From positions 1 through 56,362 of the forward strand of contig WGMU01000170.1 in NCBI GenBank assembly GCA_016124895.1: a DNA stretch of 56,362 bases, written 5' to 3'. How positions within the stretch are numbered: position 1 is the first letter of the stretch; every line of letters starts with the position of its first letter. Source of the DNA: a bacterium. Lineage in GTDB: Bacteria; Planctomycetota; Planctomycetia; Planctomycetales; Planctomycetaceae. The notes under the pieces are model-generated. The model was not told where the DNA came from and searched no databases. It worked only from the letters and a program-made list of their open reading frames with translations. This document shows positions 15,674 through 25,433 of this stretch, in pieces. A program made the position numbers and the translations under genes.

Positions 15674-15802
15674 GGGTGGCCGGGGCTGGAGCGAGGTACG
15701 AGCGAAGCCCCGGTTGCGAATTTCCCTTTTCAAAGAATATCTAAACTCTGCGATCTCTCGTTCCGGGGCTTCCTTCGCAGGCTCAGTCCAGCCCCGGCCA
15801 CC
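15674..15802. repeat. Long inverted repeat, CCGGGGCTGGA family, copy 1
   Basis: A perfect 17-bp pair forms the outer stem: GGGTGGCCGGGGCTGGA (15674-15690) with its complement at 15786-15802. An inner GAAGCCCCGG/CCGGGGCTTC pair extends it. It lies between the one-pass membrane protein and the DUF4159 gene. A second copy with the same internal words is at 44247-44360. Likely roles are an RNA hairpin or a dispersed element. Confidence 0.85.
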
Positions 15803-15910
15803 CAGTCCTGAATATCGTCACTCGGACGAGACTAACTGCTGCCGGAACGGCGCGGAGCTTGTTTCGGCCTACTCACTACTGCCCATTCCCGACTGCCCCG
15901 CTTCGCATTG

Positions 15911-17398
15911 ATGTTCCAACGTCTCACATCATCTCCAACCTTCAAACGTACCGCCGCTGCAGCGGCGGCGTGGCTGCTGTGCGCGATGGACTGGATGTGG
16001 TGGCAGAAGGCTCCGGCTTGGGCATCGGGGATCGTGTTTCTCGCGGTTGCGAGTTTCGCAGCCGGTGCAATGGTGAAAGCATCGAAGAGCCGCCGCGAGA
16101 ATCCGGTCCGCTTCGCGGCAGTGATCAGTGTTGCGTTTTTCCCGATGTGGACGCTGGTCGTGTTCGGTCTCGACTGTCTGGAACTTGCCGGGGCGCGTGT
16201 CTGGTGTGCCCGGATGGGAACCGCGACGGCGTACTTTGGCGGGCTGGCCTGGGTGATCTGGCTGATCGAGAAGGCGGCTCGCGAGTTCGACCTCAAACGC
16301 TTTGAGCAGCAGCACAAGGCAGACGGTGAGTCGATCCTCGCCGCGGTACTGCATGGCAAGGAACTTGATCACTCGCCGATTGAGCGGACCGCTAACCCGC
16401 TCGACCCAGAAGCCTGGTACTACGGGAAGAAGTCGAAGCGGCTGAATCAGTCGCTGGCGGCGTTCATGAGTTACTCGCTGGTCTTCTTCGTCGCCTTCCT
16501 GGTCATCACGCAGATGGGCGGCTGCCAGGAGATCTACGAGATGCCGGCGGGCGGGGGCGAGCAGCAGCAGATCGCTCAGCAGGTCAAAGTGCAGAAGATC
16601 ATCCGCAAGAAGTTCGTCGTGAATCCATTCGCGGCAATCAGCTTCAAAGTGCCGCCGATCGACGAGATCAAGCTGCAGCTCAACGAGATTACCAAGCACG
16701 CCTACACGGTCGGTTACGGCCAGGGAACAGGGGCTGGTTTCGCGGGCGGCACAAAGCTGGGCAAAGTGCGGTTCATCCGACTGGAATATCAGGGCGGTGA
16801 CTGGGATCAGGACTTCGGCATCGGCGCCGACGTCAACATGCTCATCGAATACGGCATCCGAACTCAGCAGAAGGTGGAGAAGGTCACGGAGTCACGTACG
16901 ATCGGGGAACTCAACAACTTCCCGATCGGCAAGAGTCCACCGTTTGTGTACATGACCGGCCAGCGGAGCATTCAGCTCTCGAAGTCAGAAGTAAAGACCC
17001 TGCGCGAATTCCTGCTCGATAAGCACGGAATGCTGTTTGGCGATAACGGCGGCAGCCGCGGCTGGCACAGCCAGTTTCTGGCCGTGATGAACCAGGTGCT
17101 GCCGAACGTACGCCCAACTCCGATCCCGCTCGACGACCAGATTCACCGCATTCCGTATCAGATCCCGTTTCTGCCGTATGTCGCTCCGCACGGTGGCAAA
17201 GAAGCACTCGGTTGGCGCGTCGACGGTCGGCTGGTCTGTTATTACCACCCTGGTGATATTGGAGACGCCTGGACCGACGACCATTCAGGCGTCTCGCCGG
17301 AGATCTGGGAAGCCTGCTACCAGCTCGGGACCAACGTGATTTTCTACGCTCACACGGAGTACGCGAAATGGCTCGCCGCACGACAGCAAACGGACTGA
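15911..17398 (+). CDS. Polytopic membrane protein with C-terminal DUF4159 domain (495 aa)
   Basis: The N-terminal 115 residues hold about four membrane helices, and a fifth lies near 185-205 (LVFFVAFLVITQMGG). A Gln/Lys-rich stretch follows, then a domain matching DUF4159 to the end (contains RFIRLEYQGGDWDQDF and, near the C-terminus, the NVIFYAHTEYAKW motif). DUF4159 proteins often accompany regulatory or motor ATPase and ExbBD clusters, but their biochemical role is unknown. ATG 15911 is used; a TTG just before it is also in frame. The last 31 bp overlap the next gene, so the two are coupled. Confidence 0.8.
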   Translation: MFQRLTSSPTFKRTAAAAAAWLLCAMDWMWWQKAPAWASGIVFLAVASFAAGAMVKASKSRRENPVRFAAVISVAFFPMWTLVVFGLDCLELAGARVWCARMGTATAYFGGLAWVIWLIEKAAREFDLKRFEQQHKADGESILAAVLHGKELDHSPIERTANPLDPEAWYYGKKSKRLNQSLAAFMSYSLVFFVAFLVITQMGGCQEIYEMPAGGGEQQQIAQQVKVQKIIRKKFVVNPFAAISFKVPPIDEIKLQLNEITKHAYTVGYGQGTGAGFAGGTKLGKVRFIRLEYQGGDWDQDFGIGADVNMLIEYGIRTQQKVEKVTESRTIGELNNFPIGKSPPFVYMTGQRSIQLSKSEVKTLREFLLDKHGMLFGDNGGSRGWHSQFLAVMNQVLPNVRPTPIPLDDQIHRIPYQIPFLPYVAPHGGKEALGWRVDGRLVCYYHPGDIGDAWTDDHSGVSPEIWEACYQLGTNVIFYAHTEYAKWLAARQQTD

Positions 17399-19008
17399 CC
17401 TGCCTTCTCGCCGGCCTGATCGCGAGCGTCGTCGTGCTGACAGGGCTCGATGCCCACGCCGCTCAGCTCGACGAAATGTCGCTCGAACGCTGGGCGAAAC
17501 TGCGCGAGGTCGAGCGGTACCAGCTCAACATTGCCGAAAAGTATTACCGCGAGAAGAACTACAAGGTCGCGGCCAGTGAGTACGAAAAATTTCTCTCGCT
17601 GTATGAGACCAGCGAAGGAGCTCCGTATTCGCTGCTGAAGTGGAGCCTCTGCATGATGCAGCAGAAGAAAGTCAACACGGCCGTCAAGGAAGGCTTTCAA
17701 TCGGTCATCGACTACTGGCCGGATTCGCCCGAAGCCGTTTCGTCAGCGTACTTCATCGGGCAGGCCTACAAGGACATGGGCGAAACACGGAAGGCAAAGA
17801 AAGCGTATGAAGCCGTCGTTGAGGAACATCCGAAAGAACTCGTCACTGTGTACGCGCTCGTCGACCTCGCTGATCTGGCATCGATCGATGGCGACGTTGA
17901 CTCGCAGGTCGCCGCCTGGAAGAAGCTGACGTTCGATGTCGAGCGGAACCGGGAATCGCAGAATCACTGTGTGCGAGCCTCGCAATCGCTCGCCGCTCAC
18001 TGCTTTGCGAACTCGCGATTCACCGACGGCGTGCAGGCACTCGCAACGACCTACGAGAAGGACCAGCTTCCCGGTCAGGTGCTGGCCTACGCGCGGCGAC
18101 CGATCAGCGATCTCACCGGAGATTCGGCGACGAGAAGTCAGGGCGAAAAACTTGCCGATCAGGGGATTGCCTGGGCAAAGCAGCAGATCCCGGGCGGTTC
18201 GACGGAAGAGGAGACGAAGCTCGCGAAAAGCTGCTGGTACGTCGTCGCAGATTTGTACGCGGCCTCGCGGCGACCGGACAAAGTCGTCGAGACCTACGAC
18301 GCAATCGGGAAGAAGTTCGGCACAGATGACGAGACGCGCGGTCGGCTGGCCGGCTGGCTGAAGAGTGAGAAAGAGTACGACAAGGCGCGCATCGAGTACG
18401 CGAAGTTTGAGAACCAGATCGAGGGCAACAACCAGATTGCGTACAGCTTTCGCGAAGAACGCAAGTGGGACCAGGCCGTCGCCGCTTATCAGCGGAACCT
18501 GACGCTCGATCAGGAAAACCAGGTCAAGTGGAACGAGCAGATCGCAGCGACCTACCGCGACGGTGGCAAGCCGCAGGAAGCAATTGCGGTCTACGACGGA
18601 TTGCGGACCAGCGACGTCGAGAACGCCGAACGCTGGATGTGGCAGATCGCTTACACGTACCACCACTACGCCGGGAAATATAAAGTGGCCATCGGCTGGT
18701 ACCGCCAGTGCAGCAACTTCCCCAGCAACTACCAGCAGATGGCGGATTGCCATCGCCGGATGAAGGAATACAAGGAAGCGATCATTCTGTATGGTCAGAT
18801 TATCGGTGGCTCGGAAGGGACGGCGCCCTGGGCGTTGCTGCAGATCGGCCTGACGCATGAAGACGCCGGCGAAAAAGAAAAAGCCATTCAGGCCTTTCAG
18901 CAGGTCTGCAAACGCTTCCCGAAAGACGGCCACGCGAGCCAGGCTCACGCCCGTCTGCAGGATAAGTACGGCATCACCGTGACTCTGGGCGGCGCAAAGG
19001 ACGAGTAG
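17368..19008 (+). CDS. Secreted tetratricopeptide-repeat protein (546 aa)
   Basis: An N-terminal signal peptide (MARRTTANG, a hydrophobic run, cleavage near AHAAQ) is followed by tandem helical repeats of the TPR type: A-x-xY-x8-Y/F-x-x-A patterns recur from about residue 45 to the end. No catalytic motif is visible. TPR arrays bind proteins or peptides, so a scaffold role in the periplasm is likely. Its start lies inside the DUF4159 gene (31-bp overlap), tying it to the ExbD operon. Confidence 0.85.
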   Translation: MARRTTANGLTCLLAGLIASVVVLTGLDAHAAQLDEMSLERWAKLREVERYQLNIAEKYYREKNYKVAASEYEKFLSLYETSEGAPYSLLKWSLCMMQQKKVNTAVKEGFQSVIDYWPDSPEAVSSAYFIGQAYKDMGETRKAKKAYEAVVEEHPKELVTVYALVDLADLASIDGDVDSQVAAWKKLTFDVERNRESQNHCVRASQSLAAHCFANSRFTDGVQALATTYEKDQLPGQVLAYARRPISDLTGDSATRSQGEKLADQGIAWAKQQIPGGSTEEETKLAKSCWYVVADLYAASRRPDKVVETYDAIGKKFGTDDETRGRLAGWLKSEKEYDKARIEYAKFENQIEGNNQIAYSFREERKWDQAVAAYQRNLTLDQENQVKWNEQIAATYRDGGKPQEAIAVYDGLRTSDVENAERWMWQIAYTYHHYAGKYKVAIGWYRQCSNFPSNYQQMADCHRRMKEYKEAIILYGQIIGGSEGTAPWALLQIGLTHEDAGEKEKAIQAFQQVCKRFPKDGHASQAHARLQDKYGITVTLGGAKDE

Positions 19009-19046
19009 CCCATCGCCGATTCCTCCGATCTCCGTTCACCATAACT

Positions 19047-19075
19047 TTGCGGAATCTCGAATCAGAGATTGATAA
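19047..19075 (+). promoter_or_regulatory. Possible promoter with dyad in the spacer
   Basis: TTGCGG (19047-19052) and TGATAA (19070-19075) are separated by 17 bp, inside an AT-rich island in otherwise GC-rich DNA. The spacer contains a perfect dyad AATCTC-N6-GAGATT (19053-19070), a possible operator. This would drive the DUF1549 gene starting at 19230. Weak evidence. Confidence 0.3.
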
Positions 19076-19229
19076 ATCAGCGAACGAAAATACGATCACG
19101 CCGGTTACCCGCAAGCGGCTGGTGCGTCCGGGTGAGCTGGAAAGCTCGACGATTGCCGATCTCGTGACACCGGACGGGCACTCTGCTGACAAAGGCCGCG
19201 TTTTCTTCCGACAGTGGGAGTTCAGGACT

Positions 19230-21416
19230 GTGAAGACTCGTTGGATGCGACTGTTTGTGGGAGCCCTTCTGACGGCTGGGCTGACCAACGGAGTACAGGC
19301 AGCGGAGCTGGCGGCGTCCGAAGCCACTGGAACTGCTCTGAGTCAGACGCTGAATCAGGAAAATGCGGAGCTGAAGATCGAACTGAGGCCGGCCGACCTC
19401 GTCGATGACATGGCTTACCTCCGCAGGGTTTCGGTTGACCTGATTGGAAGGATCCCGACACACGACGAGATTCAGGAATACATGGCCTGGCCTCCGGTCG
19501 AGCGTCGCTCGAAAATCGTCGACAAGCTGATGGCCGATCCTCGCTTCGTCGACCGCTGGACAACCTTCTTTGCTGACATGCTGCGGCTGCGGTCGAACTC
19601 GCCCGGTGGAGCGGCTGCCCTGGCCTTCGTCCACCAGGCTCTGCAGGACGACATGCCCTACGACGAGCTGGCAAAGCGGTTCATTTCGGCAAACGGCAAG
19701 GCCGGTGCTGTTCCGGAAGTCGCCTACGTGCTCGGTGACAACGCCGACCCGATGGCCCTCGCCGGAGCGACGGCTCAGGTGTTTATGGGACTGCGCATCT
19801 CCTGTGCTCAGTGCCACGACCATCCGTTCGACAAGTGGACACGTCGGGATTTCTACGGATTCGCGGCCTACTTCGGAAAAACACGGCGTTACGAAAACGA
19901 CTTCACGAACACCGTCTACACGCAGGAAGTCAACGCGTCATCCGTGCTGTGGCCGCCACAGGGTGACGCTCCGGACAGCGAACGGAAGCCAGTCGATCCG
20001 AAGTTTCTGGTCGGCCTGATCGAAGCCAGCGCGAAGCCACGGTTCATCGCCCGCCTTGATGAGAAGCGACAGAGCGAAGCAGAATTCGCCGAAGCCGCGC
20101 TGGCTGCAACCGAGAAAGCAGATTCGATCGACGACCTGCTGCTCGACGCCGCTGACAAAGCCGTCAAGGCGTCAAAGGGCCGCGGCAAATCATCATTTGA
20201 CATCGCCACCGAAGCAAAGAAAGAACGAGAAGCGATCGACCTGACCGCCGCGATGAACAAGGCCAGCGAACTGCGGACGGAGCTTGGCGACCTGATCGCC
20301 AGCCCGCGAAACCGCTACTTCGCCCGCTGCTTCGTCAACCGCGTCTGGGCCGATCTGGTCGGCCGAGGCTTTGTCGAACCGATCGACGATTTCTCAGACA
20401 GCAACACGCCGACACACCCGCAGACGCTCGACTTCCTGGCGAACGAATTTGTTGCCAGCGGTTTTCAGTTCAAACCCCTGATCAAGATGGTCGTGACCAG
20501 CGAGCCTTACCAGCGGGGGCAGGCGGTTGGCGTCTCGGAACTGGATCAGGAAGAGCTGCAGGCGGCGTTTCTGGCGGCTCCCGCTCGCCGGATGCTCAGC
20601 GAAGTGATGTACGATTCGATCATCACGGCCGGGCACCTGTTCGAGTACAAGCACCCGCAGGGCGCGAACATGAAGACCGTCACCGACCGCATTCGAGTCG
20701 CCGTGCCACGTGAAGGTGAAGATCTGGCTGCCGTGCCTCAGGACCTGGCAGCGGCTGCTGGACAGGGCGGTGCCATGAAACGGCAGATGGGTGCTCAGCC
20801 TGAAATGCGCCGACCGGGCTACAACCTTGAGTCCGGCATCGAACTCGATTTCGACGCCGTGCTGAAGAAAGCAAAGGAAGAAGCCACTGAGGCCGTCCAG
20901 GTCGAAAAGATGGCTGTCAAATCGGCCGAGGAACTCGAAGCCGAGCGGATGCTGACGGACACCAGCAACCGTCGCCGATTCCGTTACGTTTACCAGACCG
21001 TTGAGCGGACCTTCGACGACAACCCCATGTTTGGATCGTCATTCCGGATGGCATCGCCTGCGAATCCCGAGCACTTCATTCGCATCTTCGGCCAGACTGA
21101 CCGCTCTCAGGTCGGCGTCACCCGCGATCATGCTCCCAGCATGAGGCAGGCTCTGATGATGCTGAACGGGAGGATGACTCACGAAGCCTCGCGCGTCGGA
21201 CCCTTCGAGCCGATGTACGCACTGCTGAGCGGTGAGAAGGCGGACCTCGACAAGGCAGTCGAACTGGCTTACCTCGAAATCCTCACGCGGAAGCCTCAGG
21301 CGGACGAAGTCGGACTTGCAAAGTCGATCGTCACCGAGGGTGAAACGCCACTGGAGGGCATGGCCGATCTCCGCTGGGTGCTGCTGAACTCAAACGAGTT
21401 CCGTTACCTGCCATAA
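19230..21416 (+). CDS. DUF1549/DUF1553 secreted protein (728 aa)
   Basis: A planctomycete-type PSCyt2/PSD1 protein. A signal peptide (VKTRWMRLFVGALL.., cleavage near VQAAE) precedes the DUF1549 domain with VSVDLIGRIPTHDEI and the CAQCH motif (Cys192, Cys195, His196) in RISCAQCHDHPFDKW, then the DUF1553 domain with the NRVWADLVGRGFVEP motif. No separate N-terminal cytochrome domain is present, unlike the relative at 47965-50424. A charged insertion of about 70 residues lies between the two domains. GTG 19230 is chosen because GGGAG lies 9 nt upstream and gives a signal peptide; the frame is open from 19047. It pairs with the DUF1501 gene downstream. Confidence 0.88.
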   Translation: MKTRWMRLFVGALLTAGLTNGVQAAELAASEATGTALSQTLNQENAELKIELRPADLVDDMAYLRRVSVDLIGRIPTHDEIQEYMAWPPVERRSKIVDKLMADPRFVDRWTTFFADMLRLRSNSPGGAAALAFVHQALQDDMPYDELAKRFISANGKAGAVPEVAYVLGDNADPMALAGATAQVFMGLRISCAQCHDHPFDKWTRRDFYGFAAYFGKTRRYENDFTNTVYTQEVNASSVLWPPQGDAPDSERKPVDPKFLVGLIEASAKPRFIARLDEKRQSEAEFAEAALAATEKADSIDDLLLDAADKAVKASKGRGKSSFDIATEAKKEREAIDLTAAMNKASELRTELGDLIASPRNRYFARCFVNRVWADLVGRGFVEPIDDFSDSNTPTHPQTLDFLANEFVASGFQFKPLIKMVVTSEPYQRGQAVGVSELDQEELQAAFLAAPARRMLSEVMYDSIITAGHLFEYKHPQGANMKTVTDRIRVAVPREGEDLAAVPQDLAAAAGQGGAMKRQMGAQPEMRRPGYNLESGIELDFDAVLKKAKEEATEAVQVEKMAVKSAEELEAERMLTDTSNRRRFRYVYQTVERTFDDNPMFGSSFRMASPANPEHFIRIFGQTDRSQVGVTRDHAPSMRQALMMLNGRMTHEASRVGPFEPMYALLSGEKADLDKAVELAYLEILTRKPQADEVGLAKSIVTEGETPLEGMADLRWVLLNSNEFRYLP

Positions 21417-21507
21417 GAACCTGCTCGTCTCGCTGTTCGAGGATTGCTCGGGCCGCGAGGTTTACGCTCACGAAACTCTTCCTTACCCCTTTCCAAAGGA
21501 CGCACTC

Positions 21508-22764
21508 ATGAAGGGTTGCTTCGACTACCAGTGTACTCGCCGTGCGATGCTCGGCTCGACCGCCGCCACGCTGATGGGGTTCTCGATTCGCGACCTGCTG
21601 GCCGCCACGGGACGGGATCATGTTCCGACCGCGGAGCACGTGATCTTCTTCTGGAATGGCGGAGGCATGACGCATTTGGATACGTGGGATCCAAAGCCCG
21701 GTCGACCGACGCAGGGCGAATTCGAGCCGATCGACACGTCGGTTGCCGGAATGCGGATCAGCGAGATCTTCCCGGAATTCGCCAAAGAGATGCACAACGT
21801 TGCCCTGGTTCGCTCGATTGCTGGAACGCAGGGCGCTCACGAACGAGCGACCTATCAAGTGCAGACGAGCTACAGCCAGACGCCGAATGTCGTCCATCCT
21901 GGATTTGGCTCAGTCGTCGTTCACGAAAAAGAACAGCTCGGCGATCTGCCGGCGTACGTGACGATCAGCGGGCAGGCTCCGCGCGCCTCTTACCTCGGCC
22001 AGAAATGTGCTGCGTACTTCGTCGGCAGCCCTGGCGACAAAGACCCGTACCTCGCCTTCCCGGAAGGAATTACCAGTGTCCGCGGTAACAAGCGGCTCGA
22101 AACGCTCGCCCGCTTCAACTCAAAGTTTGCCAGTAAGACGACGAGTGAAGAACTCGGAGCAACGCGGACGTCGATCGACGAAGCCGTGCGTCTGATGCGC
22201 AGCCCGGCACTGAAAGCCTTCGAGCTGGATCACGTGCCGCTGTCCGAATTCGAACGTTATGGCGACACGCCGTTCGGTCGCGGCTGCATGGTTGCGAAAC
22301 AGCTTGTCGAGACCGGCGTCCGCTTCGTGCAGATCAACCGTGGCGGTTTCGACACGCACACCAGCAACTTTGAAGCCATGCGAAATCACGGCGAGATCAT
22401 GGACCCGGCGCTTGCGTCGCTGATTCACGATCTCGCGCAGTCCGGCCTGCTTGAGAAAACGCTCGTCGTCATGCTCAGCGAGTTCGGTCGCACGCCGAAG
22501 ATCAACAAGGACGCTGGCCGCGATCACTACCCGGCTGTCTTCAGTTGCTTCATGGCCGGTGGCGGTATCAAAGGCGGTCAGGTCATCGGTTCCTCGGATG
22601 AGGACGGTTACCAGCCGAAGGATCGGCCGGTGAAGATCCCCGACCTGCACGCGACGCTGGCTCACGCTCTGGGCATCGATCCCGATAAGGAAGTGATGAC
22701 CCCCCTGCAGCGGCCGATGAAGCTGGTCGACAACGGCAAACCCGTGCTCGAACTGTTCGGCTGA
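21508..22764 (+). CDS. DUF1501 protein, Tat-type export signal (418 aa)
   Basis: DUF1501 proteins have a sulfatase/alkaline-phosphatase-like fold and are almost always encoded next to DUF1549/DUF1553 genes. The N-terminus has CTRRAMLGSTAATLMG, a twin-arginine-like signal. Typical motifs follow: FFWNGGGMTHLDTWDPKP, then the C-terminal LSEFGRTPKIN and GRDHYPAVF. AAAGGA precedes the ATG by 6-9 nt. It is followed by a rho-independent terminator, so the 19.2-22.8 kb pair closes one transcription unit. Confidence 0.92.
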   Translation: MKGCFDYQCTRRAMLGSTAATLMGFSIRDLLAATGRDHVPTAEHVIFFWNGGGMTHLDTWDPKPGRPTQGEFEPIDTSVAGMRISEIFPEFAKEMHNVALVRSIAGTQGAHERATYQVQTSYSQTPNVVHPGFGSVVVHEKEQLGDLPAYVTISGQAPRASYLGQKCAAYFVGSPGDKDPYLAFPEGITSVRGNKRLETLARFNSKFASKTTSEELGATRTSIDEAVRLMRSPALKAFELDHVPLSEFERYGDTPFGRGCMVAKQLVETGVRFVQINRGGFDTHTSNFEAMRNHGEIMDPALASLIHDLAQSGLLEKTLVVMLSEFGRTPKINKDAGRDHYPAVFSCFMAGGGIKGGQVIGSSDEDGYQPKDRPVKIPDLHATLAHALGIDPDKEVMTPLQRPMKLVDNGKPVLELFG

Positions 22765-22787
22765 GCGGGATTTTGACTGACTAATCG

Positions 22788-22821
22788 GAAGCCCGGTTTC
22801 ACGCGAAGCCGGGCTTCTTTT
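22788..22821 (+). terminator. Rho-independent terminator after DUF1501 gene
   Basis: GAAGCCCGG (22788-22796) pairs with CCGGGCTTC (22809-22817), with a 12-base loop, and TTTT follows directly (22818-22821). It is placed 24 bp after the stop codon. Confidence 0.85.
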
Positions 22822-22926
22822 CACGTTATCCCCCGTTGATTGACGCCCCTCTGACGCCTGCGTACCGTGGCTTTTCGCCAGTATCTGCCTGCCGCGTTTT
22901 CCTCTGAACAGTCGTGGTTTTGCTTT

Positions 22927-25290
22927 ATGAGTCGGATCGCGATCCCTGCGCTGAGTACCCTTCTCGTTTCGCTGACTCTTCTCGGATCATCCCCAGCGGT
23001 TGCTCAAGGGCCGCTGCGCGGGTCGATCATCGAGGACCGTGCCGCCCGCAAACTGATGGAAGCCGGCGACGCGCGGTATGAGGCTGACGAGGCCAGCAAG
23101 GCTGTCGAAATCTGGCAGTCGGTGCTGGAACGTTATCCGACCAGCCGCGTCCGGTACGAAGCGCACATGCGGCTGGGCAATTACTTCCTCGATCGAGATC
23201 GCGCTTACGACAAGGCGCGCGTGCAGTTTGAAGAGGTCGCTTCGGAGGAAAACCGTGACGAGGAGCAGCGAGCGGAAGCGACGCTCAAAATGGGCATCTG
23301 CTTTTACGAAGCTCGCAACTTCGGCAAGTGCTTCTCGGTGATGCGCGACGTCATCGAGCACTTTCCGGTCAGCAAACAGGTCAATCAGGCTTATTACTAC
23401 ATCGGACTCGGACATTTTCAGCTCGGCCATTACAGCCGCGCGATCGACGCTCTGGAAAAGGTCGGGACCTCGATGGGCTCCGACGACGAGCAACTATTGA
23501 AGGTCGAAGCGGGTAAGCGGCTGTTCGTCAAGATTGAAGACGCGGACCTCGCCGCGCTGGAACCGGGAACTCCCGTCACCGTGCAGTGTGAAGCGACCAG
23601 CGGCGACGTTGAACCACTGAAGTGTTTCTCGGTCGGACGCAATGTGCGGATTGTGCTGGGCAGTATTCCAACGGCTCTGGGTTCACCACAGAAGGGCAAT
23701 GGTCGCCTGGAAGTCAAAGGCGACGACAAAGTGAAGGTGGTCTACATTGATCAGCACACCGCTGATAAGCAGTTTGACCGCAAGGTGCTGCACGAAGTCA
23801 CGGTCGTTGGCAACGGTATTGTTTCGGTGACCGATGGAGCCTTTGCTGAAACACTGCAGGGAGTTGTGCTCGGCAAGCCGGTCAATCTGCAGACGATCGA
23901 TGCTGACCGCGATCTCACTGACGCCGCTGATCAGGTCGGCGTCGTCGTTGAACTGCTGCGAGCGAAGACCGACGAAGAGATCGAACAGGAAACGATCGCT
24001 CTGCTCGGCGGCAAGGAAGGCGACCGAGCGGCCGACGATGAAGAACTGAAGATTGACCGCTTCAAGAAGATCGACAGCGTCGAGCTGACTCTGACGGAAG
24101 CCGTTGTTGAGACGATCCGTCCGGCGGACGAAGTCGCTCCGGCAGGTGATGCGGTGGCGACAACTGCAGAAACCGCGGCGTCAGACGCAGGCAGCACCGC
24201 GTCAGGATCTGCAGAATCTGGTGCAACAGTGACTCCGGCCGTGGCTTCGACTCCTGCCAATCCGGACGCCGTTCACTCGGGCGTGTTCCGGACGATCTTC
24301 CCGCTCGCGCGCGCGGAAGAGGTAACTGCCGATGATGACACGCTGCAGGCTCTGCCGGGTGACGTCATCCGGATCGTCTATCAGGATGATCGCAACACCA
24401 GTGAAGAAGCCCGCGTCGTTCGCACCGAGGTGAAGTGTATTGAGGGCAACCTCGGTGGTGTGCGCGTCACACGAACGCAGATTTCTGATCGTGAGCTGCG
24501 AGTTCGCACGAAGCTGAAGACGGCGCACGCTCTGACGAACATCGCCAATCGGTACAAGGAATTCGGCCTGAAGAAGAACGCCGATGCGAAGTACGAATCA
24601 GCCCTCACACTGTGCGAAGAGATCATGACTGAGGCGCGTCAGCTCGGCGGCCGGCTGCTCGAAGAGACCTACGTGCAGCTCTGGAAGATCTACTTCGAGA
24701 TGGATCGTCTGGAACTCGCGGCCGCGATGGCTCAGCGGCTGCAGCGGGACTTCCCGAACAGCGGTTTTGTCGACGATGCGCTGCTGCAGCTTGCTGACGT
24801 CGCAGTTGAGCAGGGCAATCTCAACCGGGCGATCGGCATCTACAACAGGCTGGTCAATATGCAGACCAGTCAGCTTCGCGGTGAGGCTCAGTTCGGGGTT
24901 GCCGAGTGCTACGAAAAAATGGCCGACGCTGCTCAGGAAGCTCAGGCCACACAGCTCTACGACCGGGCGTTCCAGGAATACAAGAAGGTCTTCGACCAGT
25001 TCCCGGACAGTGGCCGAGTGGGTGAAGCCGTCGCTCGCATGGCTAACCACTATTACCGTCAGAAGGACTATGCCAGGGCGATCGACACCTTTGAAACGGT
25101 GCTGGCGAATCATCCAGATGCGAAGTTCCTCGACGTCATTCTGTTTAATTACGGCCGGTGTCTTTACCGCATGAACAAGCGAGCGGACGCTCGTCGACGT
25201 TTCGACCAGTTGATCGGTGATTACCCGGAAAGCGCACTCGCTGCCGACGCGCGGAAAATCAGCGAAGCGCTCGCGAAGGCCGGGTTCTAA
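22927..25290 (+). CDS. Secreted TPR protein with central beta module (787 aa)
   Basis: A signal peptide (MSRIAIPALSTLLVSLTLLG, cleavage after AVAQ) is followed by TPR-like helices to about residue 190. A central non-helical region (about 200-530) includes the sequence DADRDLTDAADQV and, after an Ala/Thr/acidic low-complexity insert of roughly 100 residues, the words VHSGVF and PGDVIRIVYQDDRN. Those are the two halves of a module that recurs in the giant protein downstream. A second TPR block fills the C-terminus (about 535-787). ATG 22927 is chosen for its signal peptide; the frame is open from 22867. It is probably a structural partner of the 2573-residue protein. Confidence 0.82.
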   Translation: MSRIAIPALSTLLVSLTLLGSSPAVAQGPLRGSIIEDRAARKLMEAGDARYEADEASKAVEIWQSVLERYPTSRVRYEAHMRLGNYFLDRDRAYDKARVQFEEVASEENRDEEQRAEATLKMGICFYEARNFGKCFSVMRDVIEHFPVSKQVNQAYYYIGLGHFQLGHYSRAIDALEKVGTSMGSDDEQLLKVEAGKRLFVKIEDADLAALEPGTPVTVQCEATSGDVEPLKCFSVGRNVRIVLGSIPTALGSPQKGNGRLEVKGDDKVKVVYIDQHTADKQFDRKVLHEVTVVGNGIVSVTDGAFAETLQGVVLGKPVNLQTIDADRDLTDAADQVGVVVELLRAKTDEEIEQETIALLGGKEGDRAADDEELKIDRFKKIDSVELTLTEAVVETIRPADEVAPAGDAVATTAETAASDAGSTASGSAESGATVTPAVASTPANPDAVHSGVFRTIFPLARAEEVTADDDTLQALPGDVIRIVYQDDRNTSEEARVVRTEVKCIEGNLGGVRVTRTQISDRELRVRTKLKTAHALTNIANRYKEFGLKKNADAKYESALTLCEEIMTEARQLGGRLLEETYVQLWKIYFEMDRLELAAAMAQRLQRDFPNSGFVDDALLQLADVAVEQGNLNRAIGIYNRLVNMQTSQLRGEAQFGVAECYEKMADAAQEAQATQLYDRAFQEYKKVFDQFPDSGRVGEAVARMANHYYRQKDYARAIDTFETVLANHPDAKFLDVILFNYGRCLYRMNKRADARRRFDQLIGDYPESALAADARKISEALAKAGF

Positions 25291-25321
25291 AACCCGACAG
25301 GTGTCGCCACGTATTCATGTC

Positions 25322-25387
25322 ATCGGCCGCTGAGCGATAGCCCGTGGTCATACCGGAAACCTTGCAAACCGCGGGCTAGCGGCTGAT
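25322..25387. repeat. Inverted repeat between the two TPR/beta-module genes
   Basis: ATCGGCCGCT (from 25322) with GCCCGTGG pairs with CCGCGGGCT and AGCGGCTGAT (ending 25387), leaving an interior bulge (GAGCGAT) in the left arm. It lies in the 143 bp gap. No T-run follows, so it is more likely a dispersed palindrome or RNA-processing stem than a terminator. Confidence 0.65.
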
Positions 25388-25433
25388 TCAAAAGCAGTCT
25401 TCTGCCACACCTCGCAGACTGGTGGTAAGTGAT

